Origin: Chloroflexaceae bacterium
GTDB lineage: Bacteria > Chloroflexota > Chloroflexia > Chloroflexales > Chloroflexaceae
Assembly (NCBI GenBank): GCA_028282325.1
Contig: JANQID010000034.1
Location: forward strand, 1-64,000
Reading direction: 5' to 3'
Length of the DNA stretch: 64,000 nt
Below are positions 35,830 through 45,560 of the stretch, one piece after another (positions within the stretch are counted from its first letter, which is position 1; every line of letters begins with the position of its first letter). Made by a program: the position numbers and the translations under genes. Below the pieces are notes generated by a model. The model was not told where the DNA came from and did no database searches. It saw nothing but the letters and a program-made list of their open reading frames with translations.

Positions 35830-36891
35830 TTACTCCTCTACCTCCCAGCCATATTGATTGGCAATCTCACGCAAGCCAGACGCCAGGCTCTCGATCTGCT
35901 TGAGCAACAAGCGCAATTTAAATGATGCACTCTCGTCTTTCTGAATCCACTTGCTCAAGTCGCCTTCAGCATAAGCCCGCGAAAGACGATCGGTCTCGTC
36001 AATCATGTGATCAAGCGAGCGGATGCGAAAAATGCGTGCTTTGTTTTTGGGCTGGTTTTCGATCGTCGTTTCTTCAACGCTGAGAAAGTCGCCATCATCG
36101 GCGATGCCGTCATCCCACAATCCTGCGTCGCTCTCTTCGCGATCAACGGCGGAGACGCTGGTTTTGCCGAGCGGGCCGCCAGTGACGCTTACCTCCGGTG
36201 TCGCCCGTGTACGCAGGTCTTCGCCTTGCTCCAATGCTTGCAACGCCGTTTCCAGGGTCAAATTTGGGTTGGCGGCAAAATACGCCGCCAGCCGACTTAC
36301 TTCGGCGGCGGACATACCTTCCTCAACTGCAGCATTGGCCAGCTCGATTTGCGTGCGCGGGTTGGCGATACGACGCAAGTGTTGCGCCTGGGTGACATTC
36401 AGGTCGCCCTTGCGAATAAGGTGCTGAATTTCATCGGGAAGATCGAGCAGTCCCATATACCGTCGTACGGTTCGCCCGCTCAAGCCAACCGCCTGTCCCA
36501 CCGCTTCGTCAAGATCGTGTTCGGGCAATTTGCCTCGTTGTTCAACGATAAAAGCCCGTAATCGGGCGAATGCGCGCGCCTGTTCAATATCGTTGAGATC
36601 CTGGCGCTGCACGTTTTCGATCAACTGACGCAGCAGCAGATCGGGATCGTCGGCGTCGAGAACAATGCATGGCACCGATGGCATGCCTAGTTCAATGGCC
36701 GCCGCCCGTCGCCGGTTGCCATACACTACGCGATAGCGCTCGGATGCGGTCTTAACGACCCCTAGCGGTTGAAGCAGACCTTGCTCGGCGATGGTGGCTG
36801 CGAGACCGGCGACATCGCCGGGATCTTCACGCACACTGTCAGGATCAGTTTCAAGGATGCGCGGATCAAGATAGATCAGTTCCAATTGCAT
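35830..36891 (-). CDS. ParB-like DNA-binding protein
   Basis: 353 residues from ATG 36891. The N-terminal ParB/Srx CTPase fold (about 5-95) has AATIAEQGLLQPLGVVK and YGNRRRAAAIELG (a GxRR box). A helix-turn-helix follows (EQARAFARLRAF ... GLSGRTVRRYMGLLDLPDEI). The C-terminal third is acidic and lacks the usual ParB dimer motif. ParB loads condensin at origins, but no parA lies next to it, so it may be a stand-alone nucleoid factor or a plasmid-type relative. The longer frame to 37023 has no ribosome site. Confidence 0.82.
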   Translation of the reverse strand: MQLELIYLDPRILETDPDSVREDPGDVAGLAATIAEQGLLQPLGVVKTASERYRVVYGNRRRAAAIELGMPSVPCIVLDADDPDLLLRQLIENVQRQDLNDIEQARAFARLRAFIVEQRGKLPEHDLDEAVGQAVGLSGRTVRRYMGLLDLPDEIQHLIRKGDLNVTQAQHLRRIANPRTQIELANAAVEEGMSAAEVSRLAAYFAANPNLTLETALQALEQGEDLRTRATPEVSVTGGPLGKTSVSAVDREESDAGLWDDGIADDGDFLSVEETTIENQPKNKARIFRIRSLDHMIDETDRLSRAYAEGDLSKWIQKDESASFKLRLLLKQIESLASGLREIANQYGWEVEE

Positions 36892-37019
36892 GACTGTCTC
36901 CGCTGTATTGCTGCACGGCTTCATAAAGCGTTTTACGCTGATTTGCGACACATTTGTTTCAGAGGAGTATAGCAGAAGACCGGGTGGAGGGCAAGCGTAG
37001 AAGAGGGTTGCGTCTGCGC

Positions 37020-37955
37020 TCACCAGAGGATTTCGATTGTGTGAGGCAGTACTTCGACTTCGACCCGGCGGGCATCGGTGGCGATTACTTCACCGTCGGT
37101 GGCGACCGGTATCGGCGCGCCGGTTGTCACCGTCACGTGACGCGCGCGACCCATCGTCGCCTGGCGCAACTGCGTATGGGTTCCTTCCATCAGGTGCGGG
37201 ATGTGCCGAATGATCTGGTCAAGGCGCATGTTGTCGATCATACAAAGATCCAACATACCGTCGTCGATGCGCGCGTCAGGCGTTATCCAGAAGCCGCCGC
37301 CCTGGCAGACGCCGTTGGCCACGGAGGCGAAGAGCAACTTGCGGCGCACTTCGTAGTCGTCGAAGCGTACGGTCATCGTTTGGGCTTTGTAGCGCGCTAA
37401 CGCCCGGATAATTGCCACGAGGTACACCGAAAACCCTTTGAGCTTCGTCAGCTTCAAACTCTCGACTGCTACTTGTGCATCTAACCCCATGCCCAGACCA
37501 TTGATAAAATAGCGCGAGACTTCCTGCGAGCCGGCTTCAACGGTAATCCGCCCTACATCTACCGAGTGTCGCCGTTCTGCGGCAATGCGCCGCACGGCGC
37601 CGTCGATGTCGTTGGGGATGAAGTCGTTGAGCGCTTTGGCAAAGTCGCTGCCGGTGCCGAGTGGGATGAGCGCCAGTGCAGGCAATTGTTCGTCGCCGGC
37701 GCTGTTGCTTTCACGAAAGCCGATGATGCCGTTGACGATTTCATTGATCGTTCCATCGCCGCCGACTGCGATAATCTGGTCGTAGCCGCGCTCGATAAGC
37801 TGATAGGCGAGCTCAGTTGCGCCGCCGCGGGCATGGGTTGTGATCAAGTCGAACGGTAGATCGGCATTGCGCATCGCCAATTCGATATCGGCCCGGCGCT
37901 GTCCGGCGTTGCCGCGTCCGGCCCATGGGTTGAGGATAATACAGCGTTTGGCCAT
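37020..37955 (-). CDS. diacylglycerol/lipid kinase (YegS/BmrU type)
   Basis: 311 residues. CIILNPWAGRGNAGQR at the N-terminus, GGDGTINEIVNGI (GGDGT 65-69) for ATP binding, and ALIPLGTGSDFAKAL. Phosphorylates diacylglycerol or a related lipid at the inner membrane face; the exact substrate is not settled for YegS-like proteins. Lies 76 bp after trpB, with a small stem (37993-38012) between. Confidence 0.9.
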   Translation of the reverse strand: MAKRCIILNPWAGRGNAGQRRADIELAMRNADLPFDLITTHARGGATELAYQLIERGYDQIIAVGGDGTINEIVNGIIGFRESNSAGDEQLPALALIPLGTGSDFAKALNDFIPNDIDGAVRRIAAERRHSVDVGRITVEAGSQEVSRYFINGLGMGLDAQVAVESLKLTKLKGFSVYLVAIIRALARYKAQTMTVRFDDYEVRRKLLFASVANGVCQGGGFWITPDARIDDGMLDLCMIDNMRLDQIIRHIPHLMEGTHTQLRQATMGRARHVTVTTGAPIPVATDGEVIATDARRVEVEVLPHTIEILW

Positions 37956-38031
37956 AAGCTGTTCCAGTTTCTGGGTGACTGGGTTCCGGTTTGATCCTGC
38001 ATCGCCAGGATCTCAGTTTTCGCGATATATG

Positions 38032-39228
38032 TTATATGGTTATATTGAGCGCATCGGCGACGGTAAAGATGTCTTTATCACCCCGTCCCGACAGATTGAT
38101 CAGGATGCTCTGCTCCCGGCTCATCGTCGGCGTGAGCTTGAGCGCCTCAGCGATGGCGTGTGCGCTTTCAAGAGCAGGGATAATGCCCTCCAGACGGGCG
38201 AGTTTCTGAAAAGCATCGAGCGCTTCGGCATCACTGGCGGTGGTGTAGGTCGCCCGTCCCGTGTCATGCAGCCAGGCATGTTCCGGCCCGATGCTGGCGT
38301 AATCCAGCCCTGCCGAGATGCTGTGGGTCAACGCGATCTGGCCATGGTCATCTTGCAATACATATGAGTACGTTCCCTGGAGCACCCCCGGTTGAGCGTC
38401 GAGAAACCGCGCTGCATGGTCGCCCAGCTTATCGCCGCGCCCGCCGGCTTCAACGCCGCACAGCGCCACGTTTGCATCGTCGAGAAATGCGTGGAAAATG
38501 CCGATAGCGTTTGAACCGCCGCCGACACAGGCCAACACCACATCGGGCAGCGTATCGGTCGTGGCGAGCATCTGCTGACGAGCCTCGCGTCCAATAATGC
38601 TTTGAAAGTCTCGCACCATCGAGGGATACGGATGGGGGCCGAGCGCCGATCCGAGCAAGTAATAGCTGTCAGGGTTGGTCACCCAATCACGCAGCGCCTC
38701 GTTGATCGCATCTTTGAGCGTGCGACTGCCGCTTGCGACGCCACGCACCTCCGCGCCGAGCAGATGCATACGGAAGACATTCGGACGCTGGCGAGCCATA
38801 TCCTCAACGCCCATATAGACCACGCACTCCAGGCCGAGCAGGGCACACACGGTTGCCGTGGCGACGCCGTGCTGCCCTGCGCCGGTTTCGGCGATTACAC
38901 GCCGCTTGCCCATACGCTTCGCAAGCAATCCCTGCCCCAAAGCATTGTTGATCTTGTGCGCGCCGGTATGCGCTAGATCTTCGCGTTTGAGGAAGATCCG
39001 CGCGCCGCCGCAATGCGCCGTCAATCGTTCGGCGAAAGTAAGCGGCGTCGGGCGTCCCGTGTATGTGCGATGCAGATGATCCAATTCGGCCCAGAAACCG
39101 GCATCCTCATCTAGCGCCAGATACGCATCTTGCACTGCGGTGACGGCGGGTATCAACGTTTCGGGAACGTAACAGCCGCCGTAAGGTCCAAATCGACCAG
39201 TCTGGTGTTGTTCGATCGTTTGCGCCAT
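38032..39228 (-). CDS. trpB: tryptophan synthase beta chain
   Basis: 398 residues. [15 protein letters not shown] at the N-terminus. PLP Lys 92 in [16 protein letters not shown], glycine loop GGGSNAIG and C-terminal [10 protein letters not shown]. Makes tryptophan from indole and serine. Canonical TrpB1 length. trpA is not in the window, and trpF lies 2 kb upstream behind two unrelated genes. Confidence 0.95.
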   Translation of the reverse strand: MAQTIEQHQTGRFGPYGGCYVPETLIPAVTAVQDAYLALDEDAGFWAELDHLHRTYTGRPTPLTFAERLTAHCGGARIFLKREDLAHTGAHKINNALGQGLLAKRMGKRRVIAETGAGQHGVATATVCALLGLECVVYMGVEDMARQRPNVFRMHLLGAEVRGVASGSRTLKDAINEALRDWVTNPDSYYLLGSALGPHPYPSMVRDFQSIIGREARQQMLATTDTLPDVVLACVGGGSNAIGIFHAFLDDANVALCGVEAGGRGDKLGDHAARFLDAQPGVLQGTYSYVLQDDHGQIALTHSISAGLDYASIGPEHAWLHDTGRATYTTASDAEALDAFQKLARLEGIIPALESAHAIAEALKLTPTMSREQSILINLSGRGDKDIFTVADALNITI

Positions 39229-39269
39229 CCGAGCGATGCTCGCTTTCTAGCTTTACCAAAGCTACAAAT

Positions 39270-39310
39270 CGCAAGCTGTCGGTTTATCCAACCGACACAA
39301 CTTGCGATCT
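39270..39310 (-). terminator. hairpin terminator between the Trm112-like gene and trpB
   Basis: Outer arms ATCGCAAG / CTTGCGAT (39270-39277, 39303-39310) and inner arms TGTCGGTT / AACCGACA (39279-39286, 39292-39299), separated by a small asymmetric bulge, 5-base loop. Suggests trpB has its own promoter. Confidence 0.6.
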
Positions 39311-39337
39311 GCAGCTTTCAACCTTCTGGGCAGGCGA

Positions 39338-39688
39338 TTACGAGGCGATCAGACTCTCGTCTTTGTTTTTCTCGCCTTCCTCGATTAACATAATCGGGAT
39401 GCCATCCTCAACCGGATAGCGATAGCCGTTGCGTCGATTGACCAGCCACTCTTTGCCAGTCGCGTCGGTCATCAATTCGACAGGACCCTTGTCGAGCGGA
39501 TCGGCCAGAATTTCCAGCAGTTCCGGGCTAATCCCGCGTTTCTGTCCGCCCTCCGAAGCGGGGGTCACGCCTGCTTCGGGGGATGGTTGGAACACGCTAT
39601 CCTGGCGGTACTGGCGCACGGCACGGACGATCAGGAAGCCGACGCCCGCAAGGACAGCCAACCCCAAAATCCGCCAAACGACCTTCAT
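39338..39688 (-). CDS. membrane-anchored Trm112/UPF0434-like protein
   Basis: 116 residues. N-terminal membrane helix (about 5-25), then a C-terminal part with LLEILADPLDKGPVELM and NGYRYPVEDGIPIMLIEE, the Trm112/YcaR pattern. The usual C-x-x-C zinc pair of YcaR (CP...C) is absent: ADPLDKG replaces CPxCKG. Function unknown; a metal-free relative of Trm112 tethered to the membrane is the best reading. Confidence 0.7.
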   Translation of the reverse strand: MKVVWRILGLAVLAGVGFLIVRAVRQYRQDSVFQPSPEAGVTPASEGGQKRGISPELLEILADPLDKGPVELMTDATGKEWLVNRRNGYRYPVEDGIPIMLIEEGEKNKDESLIAS

Positions 39689-39714
39689 AGAATGACCTCC
39701 TTGTTTCGGTTGAT

Positions 39715-41223
39715 TTAACCGCGCACCCCCACAGGTGCATCACTGCTTATCCTCTGTTGTTCGCGAACGAGCCCTGATTCTGATTGCCAGGGCTGCGGTT
39801 GTTTCTGATCACGTTGCCAGACCAGCAATCGCGCTTTTGGCCTGATGGGATCATGAGGATAGGTTATCTCCAGAAATGGATACCGTTGTTCTTGCACATG
39901 CATCGTGGCTATATCATACACTACTTCTGTCCAGGTGCCAGTGTTGATATACGATTGATCGGGCCCCAGCGAAACGACAGCCGCCTGGTGCGTATGCCCG
40001 CAGACAAATAGCGAGTTGGCGCCGTATTCAGAAGAACGGGCGAGCCGAAACATTTCATAGGTGACGGCGTCACCGAAGGCGTCCATTTCGCGTCGCAATT
40101 GGCGATGAGCCTCGATCTGCACCTGATCAACTACTTCATCATGCGGCGCTAGGTATTCTGCCATTTCGCTGACTGTCTGCGCAACTTCTCGATGTCGACT
40201 AACCCGCTGGCGTCGGAAGGCGGTAATCCATTTTCGGAGTGGCGTCGACAACGCGATGCCGCGCAAATGGACTGTTCCGTGCCCATCGATCGGCATGTGG
40301 TCGGGTGTAGACCAGGCAATGGTTTGCAATACGCGCATCACCCCGCGAAGCATAAATCGTCGTGATGCTCGATGACGCAGGCGCGGCAGTGTGATCAAGT
40401 ACCAGAACAATGCCGATGACGGTTTGACATTATCAACCAGCGGGGCAATCTCCAGTGGATCTTGTTCCAGATCGTTGATAATCTCCTTGACCAATTGCGT
40501 GCCCCGCACTACCTCAAAAGGCTCGCTGACTCCCTCAAAGCGGACGAAGCGATTCCAGGAGTCAAACTGATTGCCGTGGACGAGATAGATCCCGCCGCCG
40601 TGATAGCTAATGCCAAAACGCAGCCGTTCGTCGTCTTCGCGTAATCCCAGCGCCTCCCGTAGTCGCCGTTTGACGCCTTGATAGTGTAACTCAAAATCGT
40701 GATTGCCGATCAACACGGTTAACTGATTGGCCGGTTCGGCGATATACGCGCCCAGCGCTTGCGTTACCAGAGCATGAGCTTTGAGTATTGCATCGAGGCG
40801 TTGTATAGCGGATTCTTCTGACCAATCGTCGTCATCGATATTGGGAAGGCGCACCTGCAAAAATTCAAAAGCGTCGCCAGCCAGGATAAGCTCGGTCGGT
40901 CTCGAATCGCGCACATAGTGAGTGATAAAATCGACCAGTACTGCATCGGCGTCAAAATCGTCGAGGCGATCACCGTTGCCCAGGTGCAGATCGCTCACAA
41001 CAATCCGGCGCAATCCCGGCGTTACAGCGCTCGGCCCAATCGGCGTCGTCGTGTGTTTTGTGGGCTTCAAGCGAATGGGCTGGAGCTGAACAAGTGCCCA
41101 GCGTGCGACGAATGTCGCCCCTGCGATATAGGCTACGGTTCGAACGACGCGCCCGAAGTAATGCCAGAACCCGCGCCTATACCTTCCGATCATCGTTTCA
41201 TTGGATTGATCGTACTGCACCAA
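39715..41223 (-). CDS. metallophosphoesterase (calcineurin-like)
   Basis: 502 residues. An N-terminal hydrophobic segment (about 22-45) is followed by metal-site motifs SDLHLGNGD, ILAGDAFEF, LIGNHDFELH, LVHGNQFD and CGHTHQAAVV, the full five-motif set. Substrate unknown; size and anchor resemble UDP-diacylglucosamine or nucleotide phosphohydrolases. The start is uncertain: TTG 41223 (GAGG 6 bases upstream, overlapping trpF by 26 bp) or ATG 41193. Confidence 0.85.
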   Translation of the reverse strand: MVQYDQSNETMIGRYRRGFWHYFGRVVRTVAYIAGATFVARWALVQLQPIRLKPTKHTTTPIGPSAVTPGLRRIVVSDLHLGNGDRLDDFDADAVLVDFITHYVRDSRPTELILAGDAFEFLQVRLPNIDDDDWSEESAIQRLDAILKAHALVTQALGAYIAEPANQLTVLIGNHDFELHYQGVKRRLREALGLREDDERLRFGISYHGGGIYLVHGNQFDSWNRFVRFEGVSEPFEVVRGTQLVKEIINDLEQDPLEIAPLVDNVKPSSALFWYLITLPRLRHRASRRFMLRGVMRVLQTIAWSTPDHMPIDGHGTVHLRGIALSTPLRKWITAFRRQRVSRHREVAQTVSEMAEYLAPHDEVVDQVQIEAHRQLRREMDAFGDAVTYEMFRLARSSEYGANSLFVCGHTHQAAVVSLGPDQSYINTGTWTEVVYDIATMHVQEQRYPFLEITYPHDPIRPKARLLVWQRDQKQPQPWQSESGLVREQQRISSDAPVGVRG

Positions 41224-41869
41224 TGAAAGCCTCGATTTTGGCGGCGTCTTTTACGCCATCTGTCTCGATGCCGCTGCTCACATCCACTCCCCACGGCTGC
41301 ACCGCAGCGATCGCCTCGGCCACGTTGTCCGGTTTGAGACCGCCGGCAAGCATCAAAGCGTGCTGACGCGCCAAATTTGCCGCGCGCGTCCAATCTGCCC
41401 GAACCCCTGTTCCGCCGTATGAACCCGGAACGTGCGCATCTACCAACAATGGGCAGGGTGCGAACGTCACACCTCTATCCTGGTTCACGTCGTTGGCACA
41501 ACGTAATGCCAGATCGATCCAGTGCTGTTCGTTTGTCGAACCGTCCATCCGTATGGCTTTGATGATCGGTCGCGTGATCGCGGCAGCTTGTCCTAGCGTT
41601 TCGTCACCGCTGAGTTGAATGTAATCCACCCCGCACGCATCGGCGATCTCGTTCACGTGTGTAGGGTGTTCGTTCACAAATAAGCCGACCAGCCGCACCC
41701 GTTGGCTGTCTGGATGCTGATGTACGGTTGTGGCAATCTCCAAAGCTTGTGCAACGGTGACTTGTCGTCGGCTGGGCGCGAACACCAGCCCGATCCAATC
41801 CGCGCCCGCCGTGGCGGCGGCGAGCGCATGTTCCCTTGTACGAAGTCCGCAAACCTTAATCGTTGGCAT
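41198..41869 (-). CDS. trpF: phosphoribosylanthranilate isomerase
   Basis: 223 residues, (beta/alpha)8 barrel. IKVCGLRTREHA with the catalytic Cys 7, GADWIGLVFAPSRR, VRLVGLFVN, YIQLSGDE and LAGGLKPDNVAEAI. Third step of tryptophan synthesis. Overlaps the phosphoesterase gene, so they share an mRNA. It is separated from the NYN gene by 27 bp. Confidence 0.94.
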   Translation of the reverse strand: MPTIKVCGLRTREHALAAATAGADWIGLVFAPSRRQVTVAQALEIATTVHQHPDSQRVRLVGLFVNEHPTHVNEIADACGVDYIQLSGDETLGQAAAITRPIIKAIRMDGSTNEQHWIDLALRCANDVNQDRGVTFAPCPLLVDAHVPGSYGGTGVRADWTRAANLARQHALMLAGGLKPDNVAEAIAAVQPWGVDVSSGIETDGVKDAAKIEAFIGAVRSIQ

Positions 41870-41896
41870 ATACCACAGTTACGCAACCGTGATCAA

Positions 41897-44128
41897 TTAC
41901 ACGAGCTCGTCGGTTTGCGTTTTCTGAAGGCGATAATAAATGCGTCGGCCGCGTCCGCTGCGTTCCAATGTGCCATTGTTGATCGCCTGCTTTGCCATCG
42001 TGCGTAGTTGCTCGTTGGTGCGGGTGATAATCTGTTGTTTGCGCAATTCGCGCAACGTGACGAAGATCTGAGCAAATGAAACGGGTTTCGCAAAATCTTC
42101 CATCATCGAACGGAAGATCTGCCACTCCTCATCGCTAAATTCCACGGCCTCAAGTTCAGCGTCGGCTTCCTGTTCAGCGGCTTCATCCGTGACGGTTCCA
42201 TCGGAATTGGTTTCCTCGCCTACATCTTCCGCTTCTGTAACCGTCTCGGTCGAGAGTTGTTCAACAGCGACGAGTTCGTCCGCCGACTGAGGCTGTTCCG
42301 CCACGGTTTCAGCGGCTGATTCTCCGTTATCCGATTCTTCGACTGTTTCACCATCAGAAACCGGCATTTCGATAACGTTGGTCGTCTCTATGGGCTCGGC
42401 TTCGATCTCGTCAGTATCGTCCGAGGGGACGGCCTCTAAATCGGCGCTCACTTCATTGACGGCGGGCTCATCTGCCGGTGGTTCGATATCGACCGCTGAT
42501 GCAGGAGCCGTTTCAACTGTAGCAGCATCGTCAGCATAGGCTTCTGGTAGATCGCTATCGACAGCTTCGGTAGCTTTAGCTGGCGCTGTCCAGCTTGCCT
42601 CGGCAATGACCTCGGATTCTGTTTCCGACTCAGCTTCGGCCGAAGGTCCAACTGCCGGTTCGACGCTGCTTACATAGTCAGAATCGGGCGTTTCCGGCAC
42701 GCTCTCTTCCGGTTGGGGAATGGCCTCGATTGCCTCGAGTGCGTATTCCGATGCATCTTCAGCCTCGACCTGCTCCTCCTGCGCCTCGAGCAGTTCAATC
42801 AGATCGGGAATTGATGGTTCGCGATCGTCGAATGACATCGATGTGAGGGGAGAAAATTCCGACGGCCAATCGACAAAGGCGAAATCATCGGGCGCTTGCT
42901 CTTCGCGCAACGCTGCGATATTCGCCAGTATCTCGAGATCGTCAAGCGCTTTGATCTCGTCAAATATCTGATCCGGGGTCTGCGTCGAAGCGTCAGTTGT
43001 TGCTGGATAGCTCTTGTCCGGTGATACATCAGGCGTTTCTGGTTGCTGCGCGTGCCCGGTATGCGCTTCTTGCGCCGCCGATTGGCGGTTGCGCGAGCGA
43101 CGACGACGACGGCGCACCGTCGCCGATGCCTTGTGATCGGCTTCATCTGATGCGGGCGGAGCTGACGTGCCTTTGTTGCTTCGCCCGTTGCCCAACAGCG
43201 CCGGATCAATAACACTGTCGACTGTGTCGCTTTTCAGATCGGCGGCGAACTGCGACAGCTTGTACGGGTCTTCGCCAGGCAGGAATACTTCATTGACCGT
43301 GCCGTTGGTAAAGATCTGCACCTTGCCGCGGCGCTCGGCATCGAGGACGAAATCCTTGAATTTGGAAAACGCTCGACCGTTGAGGTCTTTATAGCGACTT
43401 TCTTTGAAGTCGCCGCCCATTAGCTCCTTCATAACAAGCTTAAGCGAACCGAGTGTAGAGACATACCCCCGTTTGCGCACGAGGTGTATCGCCTCCACGA
43501 GAACATCGTACACGTTTGATTCTGCGACTGGCGGCTCGCTCAACGAACTCGAATCGCTTCCTGACGTTAATCGTTCCTGCTCGGTGAGCCGGGCCTGTTG
43601 CGGTGGGGCTGAAGGATGAATAGCTTTGCCAACAAGTTGCTCGTAAAAGATGAACTCGTCGGCGCTCTGCGCCAGGTGAGTTGATGCGGCGCCACCAATG
43701 CCGATGATGATGACTTCATTGCCCTGTTGGCGAATGCTATTCACTAGCGGTATGAAATCGCGATCACCAGTAACGAGCACGTATCGGTTGATATTCGAAT
43801 GAACAAACAGCGTTTTCATTGCATCGATACAGAGATTCATATCCACGCTGTTTTTGATTGCTCGGCCGGTGCGGCCCATCTCTTTGTCGTAGTAGTACGT
43901 CGGAACGTAAATTGGCTCGATTGCGTTGGCGTAAAGTGCGCTCGTGACTCGAGGATAGCGATACCAGTCGGCATATGCTCGCGCGATAACTACGCGTCCC
44001 AAATCATTGCAGCGATCCATTATCGATTCAAAATTGGGGTTCGCATCGAGCTTGTCACGAACGCTGACGTAAACATTTTCGAAGTCGATGAAGACTGCGA
44101 CATCAGGTCGTTTGCTCTCGTGTGACAT
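41897..44128 (-). CDS. NYN-domain nuclease-like protein with OST-HTH domain and long acidic linker
   Basis: 743 residues. N-terminal NYN/PIN-like domain (about 8-165) with AVFIDFENVY (Asp 15, Glu 17, Asn 18), Asp 96 and VTGDRDF (Asp 122, 124); the acidic nuclease set is intact. An OST-HTH/LOTUS domain is at about 203-290 (GYVSTLGSLKLVMKEL). About 290 residues of Glu/Asp/Ala-rich low-complexity sequence follow, then a winged-helix-like C-terminus (about 665-735: SFAQIFVTLRELRKQQII). LabA-like proteins of this type are thought to act on RNA. The acidic linker is unusually long. Confidence 0.85.
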   Translation of the reverse strand: MSHESKRPDVAVFIDFENVYVSVRDKLDANPNFESIMDRCNDLGRVVIARAYADWYRYPRVTSALYANAIEPIYVPTYYYDKEMGRTGRAIKNSVDMNLCIDAMKTLFVHSNINRYVLVTGDRDFIPLVNSIRQQGNEVIIIGIGGAASTHLAQSADEFIFYEQLVGKAIHPSAPPQQARLTEQERLTSGSDSSSLSEPPVAESNVYDVLVEAIHLVRKRGYVSTLGSLKLVMKELMGGDFKESRYKDLNGRAFSKFKDFVLDAERRGKVQIFTNGTVNEVFLPGEDPYKLSQFAADLKSDTVDSVIDPALLGNGRSNKGTSAPPASDEADHKASATVRRRRRRSRNRQSAAQEAHTGHAQQPETPDVSPDKSYPATTDASTQTPDQIFDEIKALDDLEILANIAALREEQAPDDFAFVDWPSEFSPLTSMSFDDREPSIPDLIELLEAQEEQVEAEDASEYALEAIEAIPQPEESVPETPDSDYVSSVEPAVGPSAEAESETESEVIAEASWTAPAKATEAVDSDLPEAYADDAATVETAPASAVDIEPPADEPAVNEVSADLEAVPSDDTDEIEAEPIETTNVIEMPVSDGETVEESDNGESAAETVAEQPQSADELVAVEQLSTETVTEAEDVGEETNSDGTVTDEAAEQEADAELEAVEFSDEEWQIFRSMMEDFAKPVSFAQIFVTLRELRKQQIITRTNEQLRTMAKQAINNGTLERSGRGRRIYYRLQKTQTDELV

Positions 44129-44501
44129 TGCTTGTGTGCTCTGCTCCTGTCGGATGATGAGCGGTGCAGGTTGCAGTGAAATGCTTCGGGGCCAGCATAG
44201 ATGGGGAGAGGTCTCAGTGTTTTACACTCATAAACGCTCCGTGTACACGCTTTGGTCCGGCTTTGTTTGAAGTTATCCGGGCTTACGCAAGCACGGAACG
44301 CTCAGGACCAGATTCTATGCTGTGGGCGCCGGGAAATCTCACCTGAACCCAACTCTCAATAAACTCATGAATACTAACACAATAATACTGCATGCTCTGG
44401 AGCCGCCATCACCAGAGTGTATCGTTGCAGTTAACGCTACTATAGCACTGGCGTGACGTTCACGCAAACGGATTAAGCCGGGAATCTCGTAAATATATGG
44501 T
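44129..44501. other. intergenic region with only a small hairpin
   Basis: 373 bp between the NYN gene and the GT2 gene. The only structure I see is CTCTGG (44395-44400) with CCAGAG (44412-44417). Holds the NYN promoter. No RNA gene or ORF with a family motif. Confidence 0.4.
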
Positions 44502-45458
44502 TCAAAAAAGAGCCGCTTCGCCATAGGCCGTCAATTGCTGGCGCAGCGTCTCGCGATCGATGCGTTTTCGTGCGAAGGCATACCAACTTCCCAGGCTGGC
44601 GCGCACCATTCCGACGCGAGTGATTGCGCGGTGGGCGCGTAAAAAGTCAGGCTTGTAGTAGCGTTGAAAGAAGCGTATTCGGCTGCGATGTAGTTCGACG
44701 AACATACGATAGCGAAACTGTTGCGTAGAAGCTCCGCCAACGTGAGTGATCCGCGCGTTTGGAATGGTCCAGATGGCCCAGCCATCGTGACGAATGCGCC
44801 AGCACCAGTCGATCTCTTCACTGTACATAAAGTAATCCTCATCCAGCAACCCGACTGCGTCTATCGTCTCGCGGCGCGCCAGCATACATGCGCCGAGGAT
44901 ATGATCGACCGGGAACGGTTCATCGCCGGACTCCTGAGGGTAACGCCCATGCCACCAGGAATCATACAACCGGCCTGGCAATGCTTCGCCTGGAGGGAAG
45001 ACCTCAAGCAGGCTCATGATCAAAGTGGGGAAACGAAACGCGGCGCGTTGCAGGCTGCTGTCTGGATTGAGCAGGCGCGGTCCTACAAGTCCGACGCGCG
45101 GGTGATCCTGCATAAAGGCGATCATCTGCTCAAGGGCGTGAGCGTGTACAACGGTGTCGGGATTCAGCAATAGCGCAAATGGCGGAGAGTTCGTGGCCGA
45201 GTTCTGATCGAATCCGAGCGAACGCAAACCGATATTTGTTCCGCCCGCGAAGCCGGGGTTGTAATCCAGCGCGTGGAGATGAACTTCTGGGAATTGTGAT
45301 TGAACCAGCGTGACGCTGTCGTCGCGTGATGCATTGTCGACAACCACGATATGCAGCGGCAATGTGCAATCACGCAGCGAGCGCAAGCATGCCTCCAACA
45401 GGGCGCTGGTATTGTAGGAGACGATGACGACGCCGATAGTCGGTACATTCTGAACCAT
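44502..45458 (-). CDS. GT2 glycosyltransferase (rhamnosyltransferase-like)
   Basis: 318 residues from ATG 45458. GT-A fold with IGVVIVSYNTSALLEACLRSL, VVVDNASRDDS, a LLNPDTVV metal motif (NPD in place of DxD), the WWHGRY segment, and EEIDWCWRIRHDGW. Typical of cytosolic enzymes that add rhamnose or similar sugars to cell-surface glycans. The longer frame to 45497 overlaps a terminator. Confidence 0.88.
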   Translation of the reverse strand: MVQNVPTIGVVIVSYNTSALLEACLRSLRDCTLPLHIVVVDNASRDDSVTLVQSQFPEVHLHALDYNPGFAGGTNIGLRSLGFDQNSATNSPPFALLLNPDTVVHAHALEQMIAFMQDHPRVGLVGPRLLNPDSSLQRAAFRFPTLIMSLLEVFPPGEALPGRLYDSWWHGRYPQESGDEPFPVDHILGACMLARRETIDAVGLLDEDYFMYSEEIDWCWRIRHDGWAIWTIPNARITHVGGASTQQFRYRMFVELHRSRIRFFQRYYKPDFLRAHRAITRVGMVRASLGSWYAFARKRIDRETLRQQLTAYGEAALF

Positions 45459-45481
45459 AGCGGTGCGGATTGTAGCGTGAA

Positions 45482-45513
45482 AACGCCGCCAGTGCAAGCG
45501 CTTTGGCGGCGTT
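45482..45513 (-). terminator. intrinsic terminator after the duplicated lipoprotein gene
   Basis: 10-bp stem AACGCCGCCA / TGGCGGCGTT (45482-45491 with 45504-45513). On the minus strand the second arm runs into TTTTC, as in rho-independent terminators. Confidence 0.65.
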
Positions 45514-45560
45514 GATGGCGATTGGAATGTCAGTTCAGGGTGGCGATCCAGTGTCCTCGG

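Noticed and set aside
35830-36891. A chromosome-partition locus or origin
   Set aside because: ParB-like gene stands alone, with no parA, dnaA boxes or parS-like dyads noticed nearby.
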